The notes under the pieces were generated by a model. It saw nothing but the letters and a program-made list of their open reading frames with translations. It did not search any database and was not told where the DNA came from. Both the position numbers and the translations under genes were made by a program. Source: Histoplasma ohiense (lineage: Eukaryota > Ascomycota > Eurotiomycetes > Onygenales > Ajellomycetaceae). Taken from it: a stretch of DNA of 64,000 nucleotides. Shown here piece after piece: positions 30,249 to 41,720 of this stretch (the first letter of the stretch is position 1; every line of letters begins with the position of its first letter). Location: positions 2,843,501 to 2,907,500 of the forward strand of contig JAEVHH010000002.1 in assembly GCA_017607445.1 (NCBI GenBank), written 5' to 3'.

Positions 30249-33222
30249 ATGGCTTCACGACAGGAACTGAAGGTAATATAACTCCCTCAATTCTCATCTC
30301 ATATCTTGATTCTCTTTAATGGACCCTGGCAAACTGCAATCTAACGCTGCGATATCTATTAGGTGGATGACGAGGGGGGGTTCATACGATTCTTTCGATC
30401 GCTTCCAGCCAAAGACGACTCCTCTACAATCCGCATCTTCGATCGCGGCGATTTTTTCACTGCTCATGGCCCCGATGCTGAGTACATCGCTCGGACAGTC
30501 TACAAAACCACGTCTGTCCTCAAATCCCTCGGGCGCAGTGATTCAAGTGGCTTACCTTCTGTAACCATGACCACGACCGTTTTTCGGAACTTTCTACGTG
30601 AATCTCTTTTTCGATTGAACATGAGAGTGGAGATATGGGTGTCGCAGGGTGGCGGAAAGACGAACTGGAAACTAGCAAAGCAAGCGAGCCCGGGTAACCT
30701 GCAAGACGTTGAGGAAGAATTGGGAGCAAGCGGCCCGGCTATGGATTCCGCGCCCATTATCCTAGCAGTCAAAATATCTGCTAAAGCATCTGAGGCAAGA
30801 CAGGTTGGTGTGTGTTTTGCTGATGCAAGCGTACGAGAACTTGGCGTTAGTGAGTTCGTCGATAACGACCTCTACTCCAACTTCGAGTCCCTAGTTATTC
30901 AATTGGGTGTCAAAGAGTGTTTGATTATGATGGAGTCGCAAAAGAAAGATGTTGAGCTGGGGAAGTTGCGATCTATTTTAGATAATTGCGGGATTGCAAT
31001 TTCGCAGCGTCCTATGGCGGATTTTGGGACAAAAGATATCGAACAGGATCTTTCGAGGTTGTTGAGAGATGAAAGAGTTGCTGGGATATTACCTCAAACA
31101 GACTTGAAATTAGCGATGGGCGCAGCAGCAGCTTTGATCAAGTACCTAGGCGCCATGTCTGATGCAACAAATTTCGGCCAATATCGACTATACCAGCACG
31201 ACTTATCGCAGTATATGAAGTTGGATGCAGCTGCACTCCGAGCATTAAATTTAATGCCTGGTCCACGAGATGGCGCAAAAAATATGAGTCTGTATGGGTT
31301 GTTGAACCACTGCAAAACCCCAGTGGGGAGTCGATTATTAGCCCAATGGTTGAAGCAACCCTTGATGAGCCATGAGGACATTGAAAAACGACAGCAGCTA
31401 GTGGAAGCTTTTGTAGTTGATACGGAGCTTAGGCAAACTATGCAAGAAGATCATCTACGGTCCATCCCGGATCTTTATCGACTCGCGAAACGATTCCAGC
31501 GAGACATGGCGAACCTCGAGGATGTGGTCAGGGTGTATCAAGTTGTAATCAGATTACCGGGGTTCATCAACACGCTTGAAAACGTCATGGATGAGCAATA
31601 TCAAGGTCCTCTGGAGACGGAGTATACCACCAAATTACGCAATATTTCAGATAACTTTAGCAAACTTGCGGAGATGGTTGAGACTACAGTGGATTTGGAT
31701 GCGCTGGATAATCACGAATTCATTATCAAGCCTGAATTCGATGATAGCCTCCGGATCATCAAAAAGAAACTCGACCGGCTGAAGCACGATATGGACACAG
31801 AGCATAAGATAGTGGGGAGGGACCTGAATCAAGATACGGATAAAAAGCTGTTCCTTGAAAATCACCGTGTTCATGGCTGGTGCTTCAGGCTGACACGAAA
31901 TGTAAGTTAACGTGTGCTCTCGGCTCTGATGAATTCAGTATGTTAATTTATATTTTCAGGAGGCGAGTTGCATTCGAAATAAGCGAGAATATCAAGAATG
32001 CTCGACACAGAAGAACGGGGTATATTTCACGACATCCACCATGCTCTCTCTCAGGCGAGAACATGATCAACTATCTTCAAACTATAATCGAACCCAGACC
32101 GGTCTAGTCCAGGAAGTAGTAAATGTTGCGGCGTCCTACTGCCCGTTGCTGGAACAGCTAGCCAGCGTTCTAGCGCATCTAGATGTGATCGTCAGTTTCG
32201 CTCATGTTTCCGTTCATGCACCTACGGCATACGTAAGACCCAAAATCCATCCTCGAGGAACAGGCAATACAGTTTTGAAAGAGGCTCGTCATCCATGTAT
32301 GGAAATGCAAGACGACATCTCCTTTATTACGAACGATGTCTCCCTGTTACGCAACGAATCGTCGTTCCTCATAATTACCGGCCCCAATATGGGTGGCAAG
32401 TCCACATACATCCGACAAATAGGTGTAATTGCCCTCATGGCGCAAACTGGTTGTTTTGTGCCATGTTCCGAAGCTGAACTTACCATTTTTGATTCTATCC
32501 TTGCTCGCGTGGGCGCCAGCGATTCTCAGCTTAAGGGAGTCTCAACCTTCATGGCAGAAATGCTTGAAACCGCCAATATATTGAAATCAGCGACCTCGGA
32601 GTCCTTGATCATCATTGATGAGCTGGGTCGCGGGACGAGCACTTATGACGGTTTTGGTCTCGCCTGGGCAATATCCGAACATATTGTCACGGAAATCAGA
32701 TGCTTTGCATTATTCGCCACCCATTTCCATGAACTGACGGCTCTTCAAGACCGATACCCCAATTCTGTGAAGAACCTCCATGTTGTAGCCTTTATCAATG
32801 ATGGGACAGAGGGAAAACAGAACAGCATTACAGACAAGAGAAAACGAGAGGTTACCCTTTTGTACAGGGTAGAGCCAGGTGTTTGTGATCAGTCCTTTGG
32901 TATCCATGTGGCTGAGCTTGTGCGCTTCCCTGAGAAGGTTGTAAACATGGCACGCCAAAAAGCAGAGGAGTTAGAAGATTTTACTTCGAGCACCATCGAT
33001 GCTCAACCACAATCAGCCACGTTAGATGGGTTCTCCACAGAAGAAGTCGCGGAAGGGAGTGCTTTGTTAAAGGCAATGCTATTAAAATGGAAAGCCGAAA
33101 TAGAAGCAGCGGGCAAAGAAAACCTTACAATGGAGGAAAAGAAGAAGATAATGCAGGATTTGGTACAAGCAGATGACAAGCTACGGAGCAATAAGGTCTT
33201 TAAGGGTATAAAAGCGCTATAA
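30249..33222 (+). CDS. MSH2: DNA mismatch repair protein MSH2
   Basis: Three exons, 30249-30272 (8 codons), 30363-31901 and 31960-33222, give 941 residues. MSH2 pairs with MSH6 or MSH3 to recognise mismatches and loops, then recruits MLH1-PMS1. The N-terminal domain begins VDDEGGFIRFFRSLPAKDDS (residues 9-28). The lever and clamp region holds LRALNLMPGPRDGAKNMSLY and LLNHCKTPVGSRLLAQWLKQ. The ABC ATPase has Walker A GPNMGGKS at about 662-669, the signature STFMAEMLE, Walker B LIIIDELGRGTST and the His switch in ATHFHELT. All catalytic motifs are intact. The C-terminus is the usual MSH2 dimerisation helix region. The very short first exon is typical of fungal MSH2. The 5' side abuts the transposon graveyard. 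Confidence 0.97.
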
Positions 33223-33701
33223 TTCGCGCGCTGCGATTGTCTTTGTTCTTTGGGCTGGGGTGCTTTTTTGGGTTTGGTCTGGCGTTTGCGAATCGAGGTA
33301 ATTTGCTACAACATATATTGGAGTTATGGAGGTATCGTGTGTTGCTGTAATCAAATAGAATGAAATTATAATCATTTCCTCGCATTTCGTCGTTGATATT
33401 CAATTTCTAGCATATTCTGCTTTTGCACTCCCCCTTTCAAACCGCAACGTCACGTGATATGTAGGTCTTTCAAGCTCTGTGCTTACTCTGGTGAAAGATC
33501 TTCTCTGCTCCAACCCTTCCCTATACCCTTAAACTAATTTGCAATATTGAGTCTTTCCAAGCCCCCGCTATATCTTGCTTAGAGTTCACGAATTTCCGAA
33601 AATAATTACCCGCGACCGACCCAACCAAAGGCTATTTATCGTCCATTGCCTCATCTCTTTAACATTCGTCCCAAGTATGCACGAACGGTAGATTTTAATT
33701 A
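33223..33701. promoter_or_regulatory. Intergenic MSH2 / 94-aa membrane protein, with TCACGTGA
   Basis: This 479-bp spacer has no gene. It has a perfect TCACGTGA at 33450-33457, 245 bp upstream of the next start codon, followed by a C/T-rich leader. Confidence 0.45.
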
Positions 33702-34057
33702 ATGCACCCTTTCTCAGTCCTCGCGCTTGGCATATTTGTAGCAGGCTACATCACTGCGCGGTGGGATCTAGTTACCCGGCTGTACGAGCTGGCCATATTT
33801 GCCTGGGATCACGGTGTAGTTGTGCGCCTCCATCCTCCTCAATCAATTCATAGAGATGCTCATAAAAGAAAAACGGTTTATTCTAGACACGCACGGCCAA
33901 GGGCTTTGCTGTCCTTTCCGTCTTCTATTTCCTTTTCATTATCCCAATCAATCTCATTGTGGCAAGAGAGATCAACTCGGTAAATCCCCTAGGCGCATTC
34001 CCTCCGTTGACGAAAGCCCGATCTACTCACAAATTCCGTAGCATCCGCGTGCGGTAA
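33702..34057 (+). CDS. Small two-span membrane protein, function unknown
   Basis: Two exons, 33702-33815 and 33887-34057, encode 94 residues. Exon 1 reads MHPFSVLALGIFVAGYITAR and ends in FAWDHG. Exon 2 reads TRTAKGFAVLSVFYFLFIIP and continues INLIVAREINS. Hydrophobic spans are at about residues 3-19 and 45-64, with a charged amphipathic loop between (RWDLVTRLYELAIF) and a basic, Pro-containing tail ending FRSIRVR. I believe this is a conserved small protein in filamentous ascomycetes but cannot name it. The donor (GGT-GTAGTT) is weak; moving it 3 nt keeps phase. The stop is only 68 bp before the GPI1 start on the same strand. Two-span proteins of this size (Eri1/PIG-Y) occur in the GPI-GlcNAc transferase with GPI1, but I see no sequence match, so that link is speculation. 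Confidence 0.72.
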
Positions 34058-34125
34058 GCCACGGAATATCGGCGCGGGAACAGCTGCGGCGCCGTGGTTC
34101 GTTCTAAGGACTGGAGAATGATAAG

Positions 34126-36495
34126 ATGCTGAGTGATGGTTTGCTGCGAGTGTTTTGGCCAAATGACATTCCAAAGTCCACATCGCCCGGCGTAATCGTG
34201 GGTTGGAGGAACTCGGAATTTGATCTTTTTGTGCTCACAGTATTCGAGCATGTTGAAGTACGTCCTGGTCATTCCTTCATGCGCGTCAAGTTTCTGACCA
34301 GCTGCTTTCCTCTTAGTCACGGAATGTCGACAATGCCCTGCGAACTGGCATCCTGTTCCGCAGTAGCCCCCATCCGATTTCTCGGATAATGGCCCTTTGC
34401 GGGAAACATGCAATGCATGTTTTAGGCTCAACGAATCCTACTGAATTACCAACGGCATTTAGTCCTTCGCATCTTTATATTACTTGGAACCCCTCTTCTA
34501 AAGTGCCCCGGATCTTTTGCCCGCCTGAGACCAAACTTTCCATCCAGATTATCACATTCAACAGGCCCCATCCGATGCGCATGCAGTATATGTCCTTACG
34601 ACCTATATCTTTAATTCTAGAAGACAAACCATCTAATTTGGAGAACACCGGGGAAGTATTGGACGATTTTGAACAAGCAGAGGTTAAGGCAAAAGCGCAA
34701 ACCAGAAAACTTGTCGAGAAGCTGAAATTGCATACTGTGGTTAGGCATATTCCTTCACCAAAGGAACAGATCCTCCCGGCAATTATCAACCAAGTTAATT
34801 GTTCTTTCGAAGTGGAGAAACTTCTTGCTAAAAACGTGGGCTTGGTTGGAGCGCGACCCAAACGCAGTCTAAGTGTCAGTGAGCGCGTGGTTGAATCTGC
34901 CAGCACCGCATGGGACTTTTTATACATGGCTTTGTCATACATATTTCTAGTGTGGATTTATCCGGTCATTACGCAAGGGTTTATTGCTGTACTTATCAGC
35001 CATCGAGTCGTGGCGGAGGTTGTCCTGGGTGTGCTCGAGTGGCGTGCTCGCCCAGACGCGGCTGCACTGAAAGATATATCAGCTACAGCTCAGCAGATTG
35101 ATATACGGCTGCAACAATTTTGTTACTGGCCGATCCAATATCTGACATTGCGCAAACGGAAGGACGACTGGGAAAGTGTAACGAACAGCCACCCGGATTA
35201 TATAAGATTCTACAACAGCCTTTGGTTAGTGGCTAATGATGTGATCATTGGGATTGCTCTCGGATCATACATCATGGATAACGCCGACTGGGTAGCGTCA
35301 CAAATCAACTCGATTCTCACGTGGTGGACGGTCGAGGGTTTGCAACGGACAATATCGTGGCTCATGGGCTGGCCTGCGGGTTTGAAGCTAAATAATGAAC
35401 TTGCTGTTTTCATGGGTGATTTGTTTTTATGGGTTATAGAACATTGGGCTAGTAAGTTGCAACAGAGACTTTAAAATATTTATTTTTTCCCTTGCATGCT
35501 GCTAACCCTTCCCAGGTGCTCTCGCAGGCCTTCGCCCTTTTCTCCGGCATGTAATCTACATGATTGGATGCTCCGGCTTTGCTGGTGCAAGCATGTCTAT
35601 GGCCATGTTCTCTGACCTGTTGTCGATACTAACAGTTCATATCTATTCGTTCTACATCGCGTCCGCCCGGATTTTTAATTGGCAGCTCACCATCATAATA
35701 TCCCTCTTCCACCTTTTCCGCGGCAAAAAGCGAAATGTTCTTCGTAACCGGATAGACTCATGCGACTACGACCTCGACCAACTGCTCTTGGGGACGATTT
35801 TGTTCACTCTTCTCTTTTTCCTCCTACCCACAATCATTGTATTTTATCTTACCTTTGCTTCTGCCCGTATGATTATAATATCCCTCAAGGCAACGCTGGA
35901 TACTTGCCTTGCTTTTTTGAACCATTTCCCTCTCTTCGCGGTGATGCTACGCGTGAAAGACCCAGGCCGTTTACCAGGTGAGACGTTCCAGCCCCTTGAT
36001 TCGTAACCCCCAACCTTTTGCTAAACTTTCTTCTGGTAGGCGGTATTCATTTCTCACTCCGAGAAGGTCTTTTGCCAAACTCTGCGTCGAAGGCCGATGA
36101 AATGCCCTCTACCTCCACCTCGTATATCCGTCTCCAGGTTTGTATCTCTCCCATAATTCCTTTCCCTTACGTCTAACTACCTTTTTTTGAAACAGTCCAT
36201 ACCCCTCTCTCTTCGCCAAATGTTCGACCAATATTTCCAGCTCGGCCACCGCCTCCGTAAGCACTACCTCTCACCCAGTGTCATCCTCTGCCTGGTGACT
36301 GGTCGCTTTGTCCCTCCAATCCACCGCCGCAACATGTACAGCTTGCAGTATAGCATGCTCCCTGCACAGCGCGTCGGGATAGGAGAAGTTTGGTCACGGT
36401 TGACGGAGAAGAAAACCCGGACGGCCAATGTTATGGCGCCCATGCCGAAGATTCCGAATGGATTCCCGTTTGACAGGAGAAGGCATCGATCATGA
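34126..36495 (+). CDS. GPI1: GPI-GlcNAc transferase subunit GPI1
   Basis: Five exons: 34126-34257, 34317-35451, 35516-35977, 36040-36137 and 36196-36495, for 708 residues. GPI1 (PIG-Q) stabilises the ER complex that adds GlcNAc to phosphatidylinositol, the first step of GPI-anchor synthesis. The N-terminus (MLSDGLLRVFWPNDIPKSTS) is the fungal GPI1 opening, with GVIVGWRNSEFDLFV next. The Gpi1 domain has the conserved LQQFCYWPIQYLTLRKRKDD and HPDYIRFYNSLWLVANDVII blocks, the LMGWPAGLKLN segment and several membrane spans. The late part carries SLFHLFRGKKRNVLRNRIDS, DQLLLGTILFTLLFFLLPTI and LPAQRVGIGEVWSRL. A five-codon uORF (34118-34132) overlaps the start codon in another frame, which may reduce translation. 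The neighbour 68 bp upstream is the two-span protein. Confidence 0.92.
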
Positions 36496-37823
36496 TTTTG
36501 ATTGTGGTGATGGGAAAAGAACTAGGGTGGTCACCATTCCTCGTCCACCTCCTTCGATGCCTCCCTTCGTTATAGCCGGAAAGATGTCTAAGGTTGGAGT
36601 TTGCCCTATCTAAAACGTTCTAGATTATTATTTAAAACTTAACTTATTAACTAGTAAAAAATTTTTAGTTGTAGAATTATAGAGTTTTTCTTTAAACCAC
36701 ATGCCTGTAGTTTAGATACAGATGTGTTCTCCCCAGTCCAAAATCGATGTTCTATGTATCAGCGACGGAAGGACATCAGTTTAAGCTAATACGGAAACAA
36801 GAGAGTAAAGTAAGCCATATAATGGGAGTGGAAGCGGCTCCGTAAACGCTGATGTACCGTCCCAAAAGAAATAAATAAATAGTAAATGGAAGGGAGGTAG
36901 TTTGTATCCAGTTAGAATATGGCTATTTCGATAAAATCATTACAATTCGAAGAGGCAGCAAAAATGGGTTTGAAATGGCATCAATGTGTACTAGTAAATC
37001 GTTTGAAGGCTTTCGCAGCCCATTGAACTCTGAAACGCATCACTTGATATCACAATATCAATTACACTTGGTTGAATGACCTTCTACCGTCGCAATATTC
37101 GAATAAAAACCTATAATATGCAACTGTGAGAGGCCGCGGATGGCTGTACTGGTAGAGTTGCTGCCACTTGCTGTGTATAGGTTTGATGGATGACCAACCG
37201 ATTTCTAGGCTTCAAACGAGCCTCGGGATAAGCATATGAATCCTCCTCGTTGGCTTGGGTTGAGCGTTATCTGCGTCTATTTCTTCCCCTGCTCTCCGAG
37301 CGCGTCATGGTTGATGCTGTCATTGGATTTGATATATGTGGTAGGCAAGCTGCAATTTGCCGCTGGCTACCAACGATAAGGGCTGTAGAGCTACCAGTCA
37401 TCATCAGCGACATACTACACGTTCAGAGTGCTGGGGCTGGTAAGTAGGGAAGCGAAGGAATGTTCGCGTTGTCAGGAGGGGGGAAACATCAAAGAAAAAT
37501 GGTATCTAAGAAAGGCTCTAAGAAGGTACATGTAGAAGCAATTTATCCCATTATTAAACAAAACTTCACATAGGCCGAGATAGCAAATGGGTTAAAGGAA
37601 CACAAGGCAAAGATTCACCAGGGCGATATTGTCGTTGTTTCCCATGCGCCAGAGGTGAAAACCAGTGAGAATGGCATTCTTTGAATATAAACATAAACAT
37701 GTTGACACGTACATACACTCATACACACAAGGACGACCTCTTCTCATACCACGTTCTCACATATAACAGTTTCACAACTATCTCTTGTCCTCGCTAGCTG
37801 ATACAATCCACCAAGGAAATAAG
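36496..37823. other. Intergenic GPI1 / 104-aa hypothetical
   Basis: This 1.3-kb AT-rich spacer has no supported gene. The 37250-37447 frame (65 codons) has no ATG-led homologue that I know and lies in ordinary non-coding sequence. Confidence 0.5.
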
Positions 37824-38138
37824 ATGCATGGGAAGTGGACAGTTGAAGAGGATATCTTCGTCGCAACCCTCCGGCTCGGCACGAACCTAACTTGGCGGGA
37901 GATCGAAACCGAATTCAACAAAAGGTTTCCCCCCGCCACGCCCAAAGACTTGGAATCAAGATATAACAAAGGCTTGAAACCAGGCAGACGCGTTCCAGCA
38001 GATAAAAGACGAATATCGGACATCATCGACGATTACCGACACTACGGGTTGGAGGAAGAAAACCCCGCTGCAAAGGAAATTTTGCAACAGGCATTGCGCA
38101 TCCTGGACGAATATTCCATGTGTCGCTTGTGGTATTAA
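37824..38138 (+). CDS. Hypothetical 104-aa protein, Myb/SANT-like helix-turn-helix
   Basis: The open frame from the ATG at 37824 reads MHGKWTVEEDIFVATLRLGT, then NLTWREIETEFNKRFP and LESRYNKGLKPG. Trp-x(3)-Glu-Asp at the start, a Trp-Arg-Glu-Ile in the middle and an Arg-Tyr-Asn at the end of helix 3 have the spacing of a SANT/Myb or homeodomain-like fold, as in small fungal regulators. The second half is charged (DKRRISDIIDDYRHYGLEEE) and probably helical. Codon use looks like a real gene and the frame is free of low complexity. The frame stays open 39 nt upstream without a Met, and a CTAG there could be an acceptor, so a 5' exon is possible. I do not recognise the protein. It converges on MDM35. 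Confidence 0.55.
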   Translation: MHGKWTVEEDIFVATLRLGTNLTWREIETEFNKRFPPATPKDLESRYNKGLKPGRRVPADKRRISDIIDDYRHYGLEEENPAAKEILQQALRILDEYSMCRLWY

Positions 38139-38474
38139 GATATCGAGGTAAGAAGTTATTTGCTTCCCAACGGCGCTCAAGCGCGTTTTCTTCTGGAATA
38201 CCGGTAGCTCGTCTTTTAGCTCTCTTGAAGGATGACTTCCTTTCCTCCTATGTCGTTGTCTATGTTTTCTATATCCCATGTCTCGAGCGCTATTGGCATC
38301 GTATCGATCTTCGGTGTCCTTTTACTGCCGGGATTTTGTATCAGGTTTTATGGCTATTGTCTATGACTTGCTTTTGTCGCCTGTGGTATCAGCATGTCAA
38401 CCGCTGGGCCCATTGAGGGAATAGATGATGCAGACTCTATCACAAGAATCAGTATTCTGTGCAAACTCGAGAGT
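38139..38474. other. Convergent spacer, no gene
   Basis: These 336 bp separate the stop of the 104-aa frame and the MDM35 stop. They are T-rich on the plus strand and probably hold both 3' ends. I see no gene. Confidence 0.5.
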
Positions 38475-38938
38475 TCAGTGGCTTTGCTGCATACAAGCCT
38501 TCCTCAGAAACTCCTCGTCGCTTTCTTTACTACCATTGCGGGCTTCTTTCACCATGCCATCAAGCCCTCGTTCCTTCAGGGTTTTCTAGAGTTGGTCAGC
38601 GGCATGGTCCAAGAAGGAAATGGCGCTGGGCGGGAGAGGCATGTGACATACCGAAAGGCATTTCTGGTATTCTTCGAAGACCTTGGCACAGTCTTTGTCT
38701 GAGGTATTACCGCGCAGATACTCTAGGTTTGCGTTAGATATTGGTGGCGCTGAAGTCTGATAACCATCGGTTGGGGCTTCATACTTTCGCTGTACCATTT
38801 GAGAAAGCACGTTTCGTATTTCCTTGGTTGGATCGTTAGCAATCTGGTTTGTCATGGGTTGCCTGAGAAGGCAATTTGAATCGACTCCCGCACATACTCT
38901 TTTATATTGTTGCATTCTGGAGCTAGAGAGGCTGACAT
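38475..38938 (-). CDS. MDM35: Mitochondrial distribution and morphology protein 35
   Basis: Four small exons, 38938-38898, 38822-38785, 38722-38652 and 38585-38475, encode 86 residues. Three introns of about 62-75 nt split it so finely that no long open frame reveals it. MDM35 (TRIAP1 in animals) is an intermembrane-space partner of the PRELI-like lipid carriers Ups1 and Ups2. It protects them from proteolysis and enables phosphatidic-acid and phosphatidylserine transfer. The spliced protein starts MSASLAPEC and carries twin CX9C: C9/C19 and C38/C48. Between them is FLKWYSEKYLRGNTSDKD and after them CLSKTLKERGLDGMV, all as in fungal MDM35. All four joins keep phase with good GT-AG sites (GTATGT, GTATGA, GTATGT donors). 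It is head to head with RRP6 over 288 bp. Confidence 0.93.
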
Positions 38939-39226
38939 TTGGGACTAGGAAAAGATAGCAAAAGTTCGAGAGAGTTACTTTGTGTTTTTGAGATCAACAG
39001 AGGTGAGTAAAGTGGGAATATATCATGAATTGTCACTAATAGCAAGTTGGAAGCAGTCTGCGGATTATCTTTCTTCCACCAAGCAATTTGTTCCACGGCA
39101 AGCTTTTTTAGAACATCCAACATTACTTGATTATTCCCTTGGTATCATTACAACCCTCATTTGATTGCTTTGATTTCGTTTCTGTTTTTCGATTCAAATA
39201 ATGCTCTGGTTGCAGTAATCGCGTTC
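38939..39226. promoter_or_regulatory. Divergent promoter MDM35 / RRP6
   Basis: Only 288 bp separate the two start codons, so both promoters lie here. The RRP6 frame stays open upstream to 39161 with Met at 39161, but that extension (FLFFDSNNALVAVIAF) is hydrophobic and unlike RRP6, so the start at 39227 is preferred. Confidence 0.45.
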
Positions 39227-41720
39227 ATGGAAATCGCGGCGGACTTTGCTTCGTACGAGGAGGAGGCAAAAACCGCCCTTGTCAAGACGATCAGATCCGC
39301 GACACAGATATCCTCCGAAGACCTGAATTTCCTCCGTTCGTTTGATAAGAATGTATCAGCATCCATCGACGAAGAAAGCGCGCGCCTCCTCAATTTAACC
39401 AATTCCATTTTGAAGGTTGCGACGTCGGGATCTGACTTGCAGATCCCCGAACTACACAACGAGGATGGAGTGGAAGAAAACTGGAGAGCGATTGTGGATG
39501 TCATTGACGAGCTGTTGGAAAAGGCAGATGCCTGTCTGGACGAATTTACGGGTATCATAAAAAGGCTCAGTCCTTCTCAAGCAGAACGCGGCGTCGTACT
39601 TAGCAAAAAGACCGCAAGTGCCAATTTCCCCAGCGTATACGACTTCGGCCCATCCAAGATTCCCAAGCCTCAGCTTTTGTTCAATTCTCGTCCAAATAAC
39701 ATAGACGACGGTACCCCTTTCAGACCATTACTTCGTTCTAAACCCCATGCGATAACTCCATTGTCGACCAGCACGAGTGAAACTAGCCCTAATGGGACCA
39801 TCACCTCGTGAGTGCACTTCAAGTTTTCCCTTGCTCACGCTAGAGACGAGTTTACTTACAGGTCCTGTTTATCCTAGCTACAAGCATCCATACGAAACCG
39901 AAATACGCAACTCCACCTATCCTTCATCGGTATATACTATCTCCGTTCCTGGTAAATTGGCACCTTTTGAGACCACCACCGCCACTTTTGTGGACACTAT
40001 GGAAGGCATCCACTCAATGCTTGCAGAGCTCAAAGAAGTGACGGAAATAGCTATTGATTTAGAACATCATGATGCTCATTCATACCATGGTCTTGTATGT
40101 CTCATGCAAATTAGCACACGCGATAAGGACTGGATTGTCGACACATTGAAGCCATGGCGGGAGGAGCTTCAGGTCCTGAATGAGGTATTTTCAGACCCGA
40201 AGATCTTGAAAGTACTCCACGGTTCAACTATGGATGTAATATGGCTCCAACGTGACTTGGGTCTTTACATCGTCGGTCTCTTTGACACATACCATGCTGC
40301 GGTTGCCCTGAATTACCCAAAGAAAAGTTTGAAATTCCTTCTGGAAAAATTCGTGAACTTCCAAGCGGAGAAAAAGTATCAGATCGCCGACTGGAGACTA
40401 CGCCCACTTCTCCCCGGCATGTTTGATTACGCACGATCCGATACCCACTATCTTCTGTATATCTATGACCATATCCGGAATGACCTTATAGAACATTCGA
40501 CTCCTTCAAACAACCTGATAGATTATGTCCTTGAAAGGTCTAAACAGGAAGCTTTACAACGATATGAGCGTCCTGTTTATAATGCCGAGACAGGCGAAGG
40601 AAGAATCGGCTGGCGTGATATGCTTGTTCGTAATTCCACTCTCTTCAGTCGAGAGCAGTTTGCCGTCTTCAGGGCCGTCCACCAGTGGCGAGATAAAATT
40701 GCGCGGTCTGAGGATGAAGGGGTCCAATATGTTCTTTCCAAACAATCGTTATTCAAAATTGCCCATGCGATGCCTTTAGACCCCGTTTCATTACTGAGAA
40801 CCGTCTCCCCTGTGTCTCCTCTGGTCAGAGCCCGAGCTTCCGAACTAGTTCAAGTTATCAAGAAAGCAAAGATTATTGGAGCAACAGGACCAGAGCTCCG
40901 AGATGTGCTTTTCCCACTGAAACAAAGGACAGATGAATCCAACCTGAGTACACCCAAACTGTCGCCTAAGAGTGAACCAGACCACCAATCAGTTTTAGTC
41001 GCTAGAGCAGACATATCCCAATTTTGGGGCGCCACCCTTAAACAGTCACACCAACCTCCCATTCCTGTTTCGCACTCTTTGGCAGCCACAGCGGAGGCAT
41101 TCCTGCTGTCCCTTCCCCTGCCCTCTATACCGCCGAAAATATCAGAAAACCTGGTTAAAGAGACACCCGCTTTAGCACAGCAAAACATTCCCAGAACTAC
41201 TGCTACTACCACAAACGAAATTTTCACAATTAAACAATTCGGGACTCCGGGGAAAAGGAAAATCAGCCCAGCAATGGAAAGGGAAGCAACCGACGACACA
41301 CCTGAACCAATAGCAAGAACAATAGCAATGACCACGGAAACGCCCAATAAATTCCTACAAATGGACGACTCCGTGTCAGTGTCCAGTCCAACGTCCGTTT
41401 CACTTACTATGGAAACCAAAGCACAGAAGCATCGAGAGAAAAAGCAGAAGAAACAGAAAGGGGTATCTACTCCTCGGCAACGAGGTAACAATGGGGATAC
41501 CGAGGAATCTCCTAACTTCACGCCCTTTGACTACAGCAACGCTGAGTCCGTCCTTCATGCAAATATCGCGGAGAATTGGAACAATACTAACGGGTCTTAT
41601 CGCGGCAACCAAAAACCAAAACGACAATTCAACCCGTATGCTAAAGCGATGGATGCGCCTCAAGGGATGCGAAAATCGAAGAATGAAATTGAGGGTAAAT
41701 CTTTCACATTCCGGCGATGA
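39227..41720 (+). CDS. RRP6: Nuclear exosome 3'-5' exonuclease RRP6
   Basis: Two exons, 39227-39807 and 39878-41720, encode 807 residues. RRP6 is the distributive 3'-5' exonuclease of the nuclear exosome, trimming rRNA and snoRNA precursors and degrading aberrant transcripts. The PMC2NT domain that binds the Rrp47 cofactor spans roughly residues 5-110. The DEDD-Y exonuclease core is complete: D254 and E256 (IAIDLEHHDAHSYHG), D313 (HGSTMDVIWLQRDLG), Y378 and D382 (FDYARSDTHYLLYIYD). An HRDC domain follows (about 465-540, FAVFRAVHQWRDKIARSEDE). The tail is basic and low in complexity (KAQKHREKKQKKQKG). The intron is placed at TC-GTGAGT with the second of two acceptors, since the first leads to a stop. 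All catalytic residues are intact. Confidence 0.95.

Noticed and set aside
38394..38702. 102-codon plus-strand frame
   Set aside because: It lies antisense to the last exons of MDM35, whose spliced twin-CX9C protein explains the conservation.
40850..41521. 223-codon minus-strand frame within RRP6
   Set aside because: Shadow of the RRP6 C-terminal coding strand; Ser/Val/Leu-rich with no motif.
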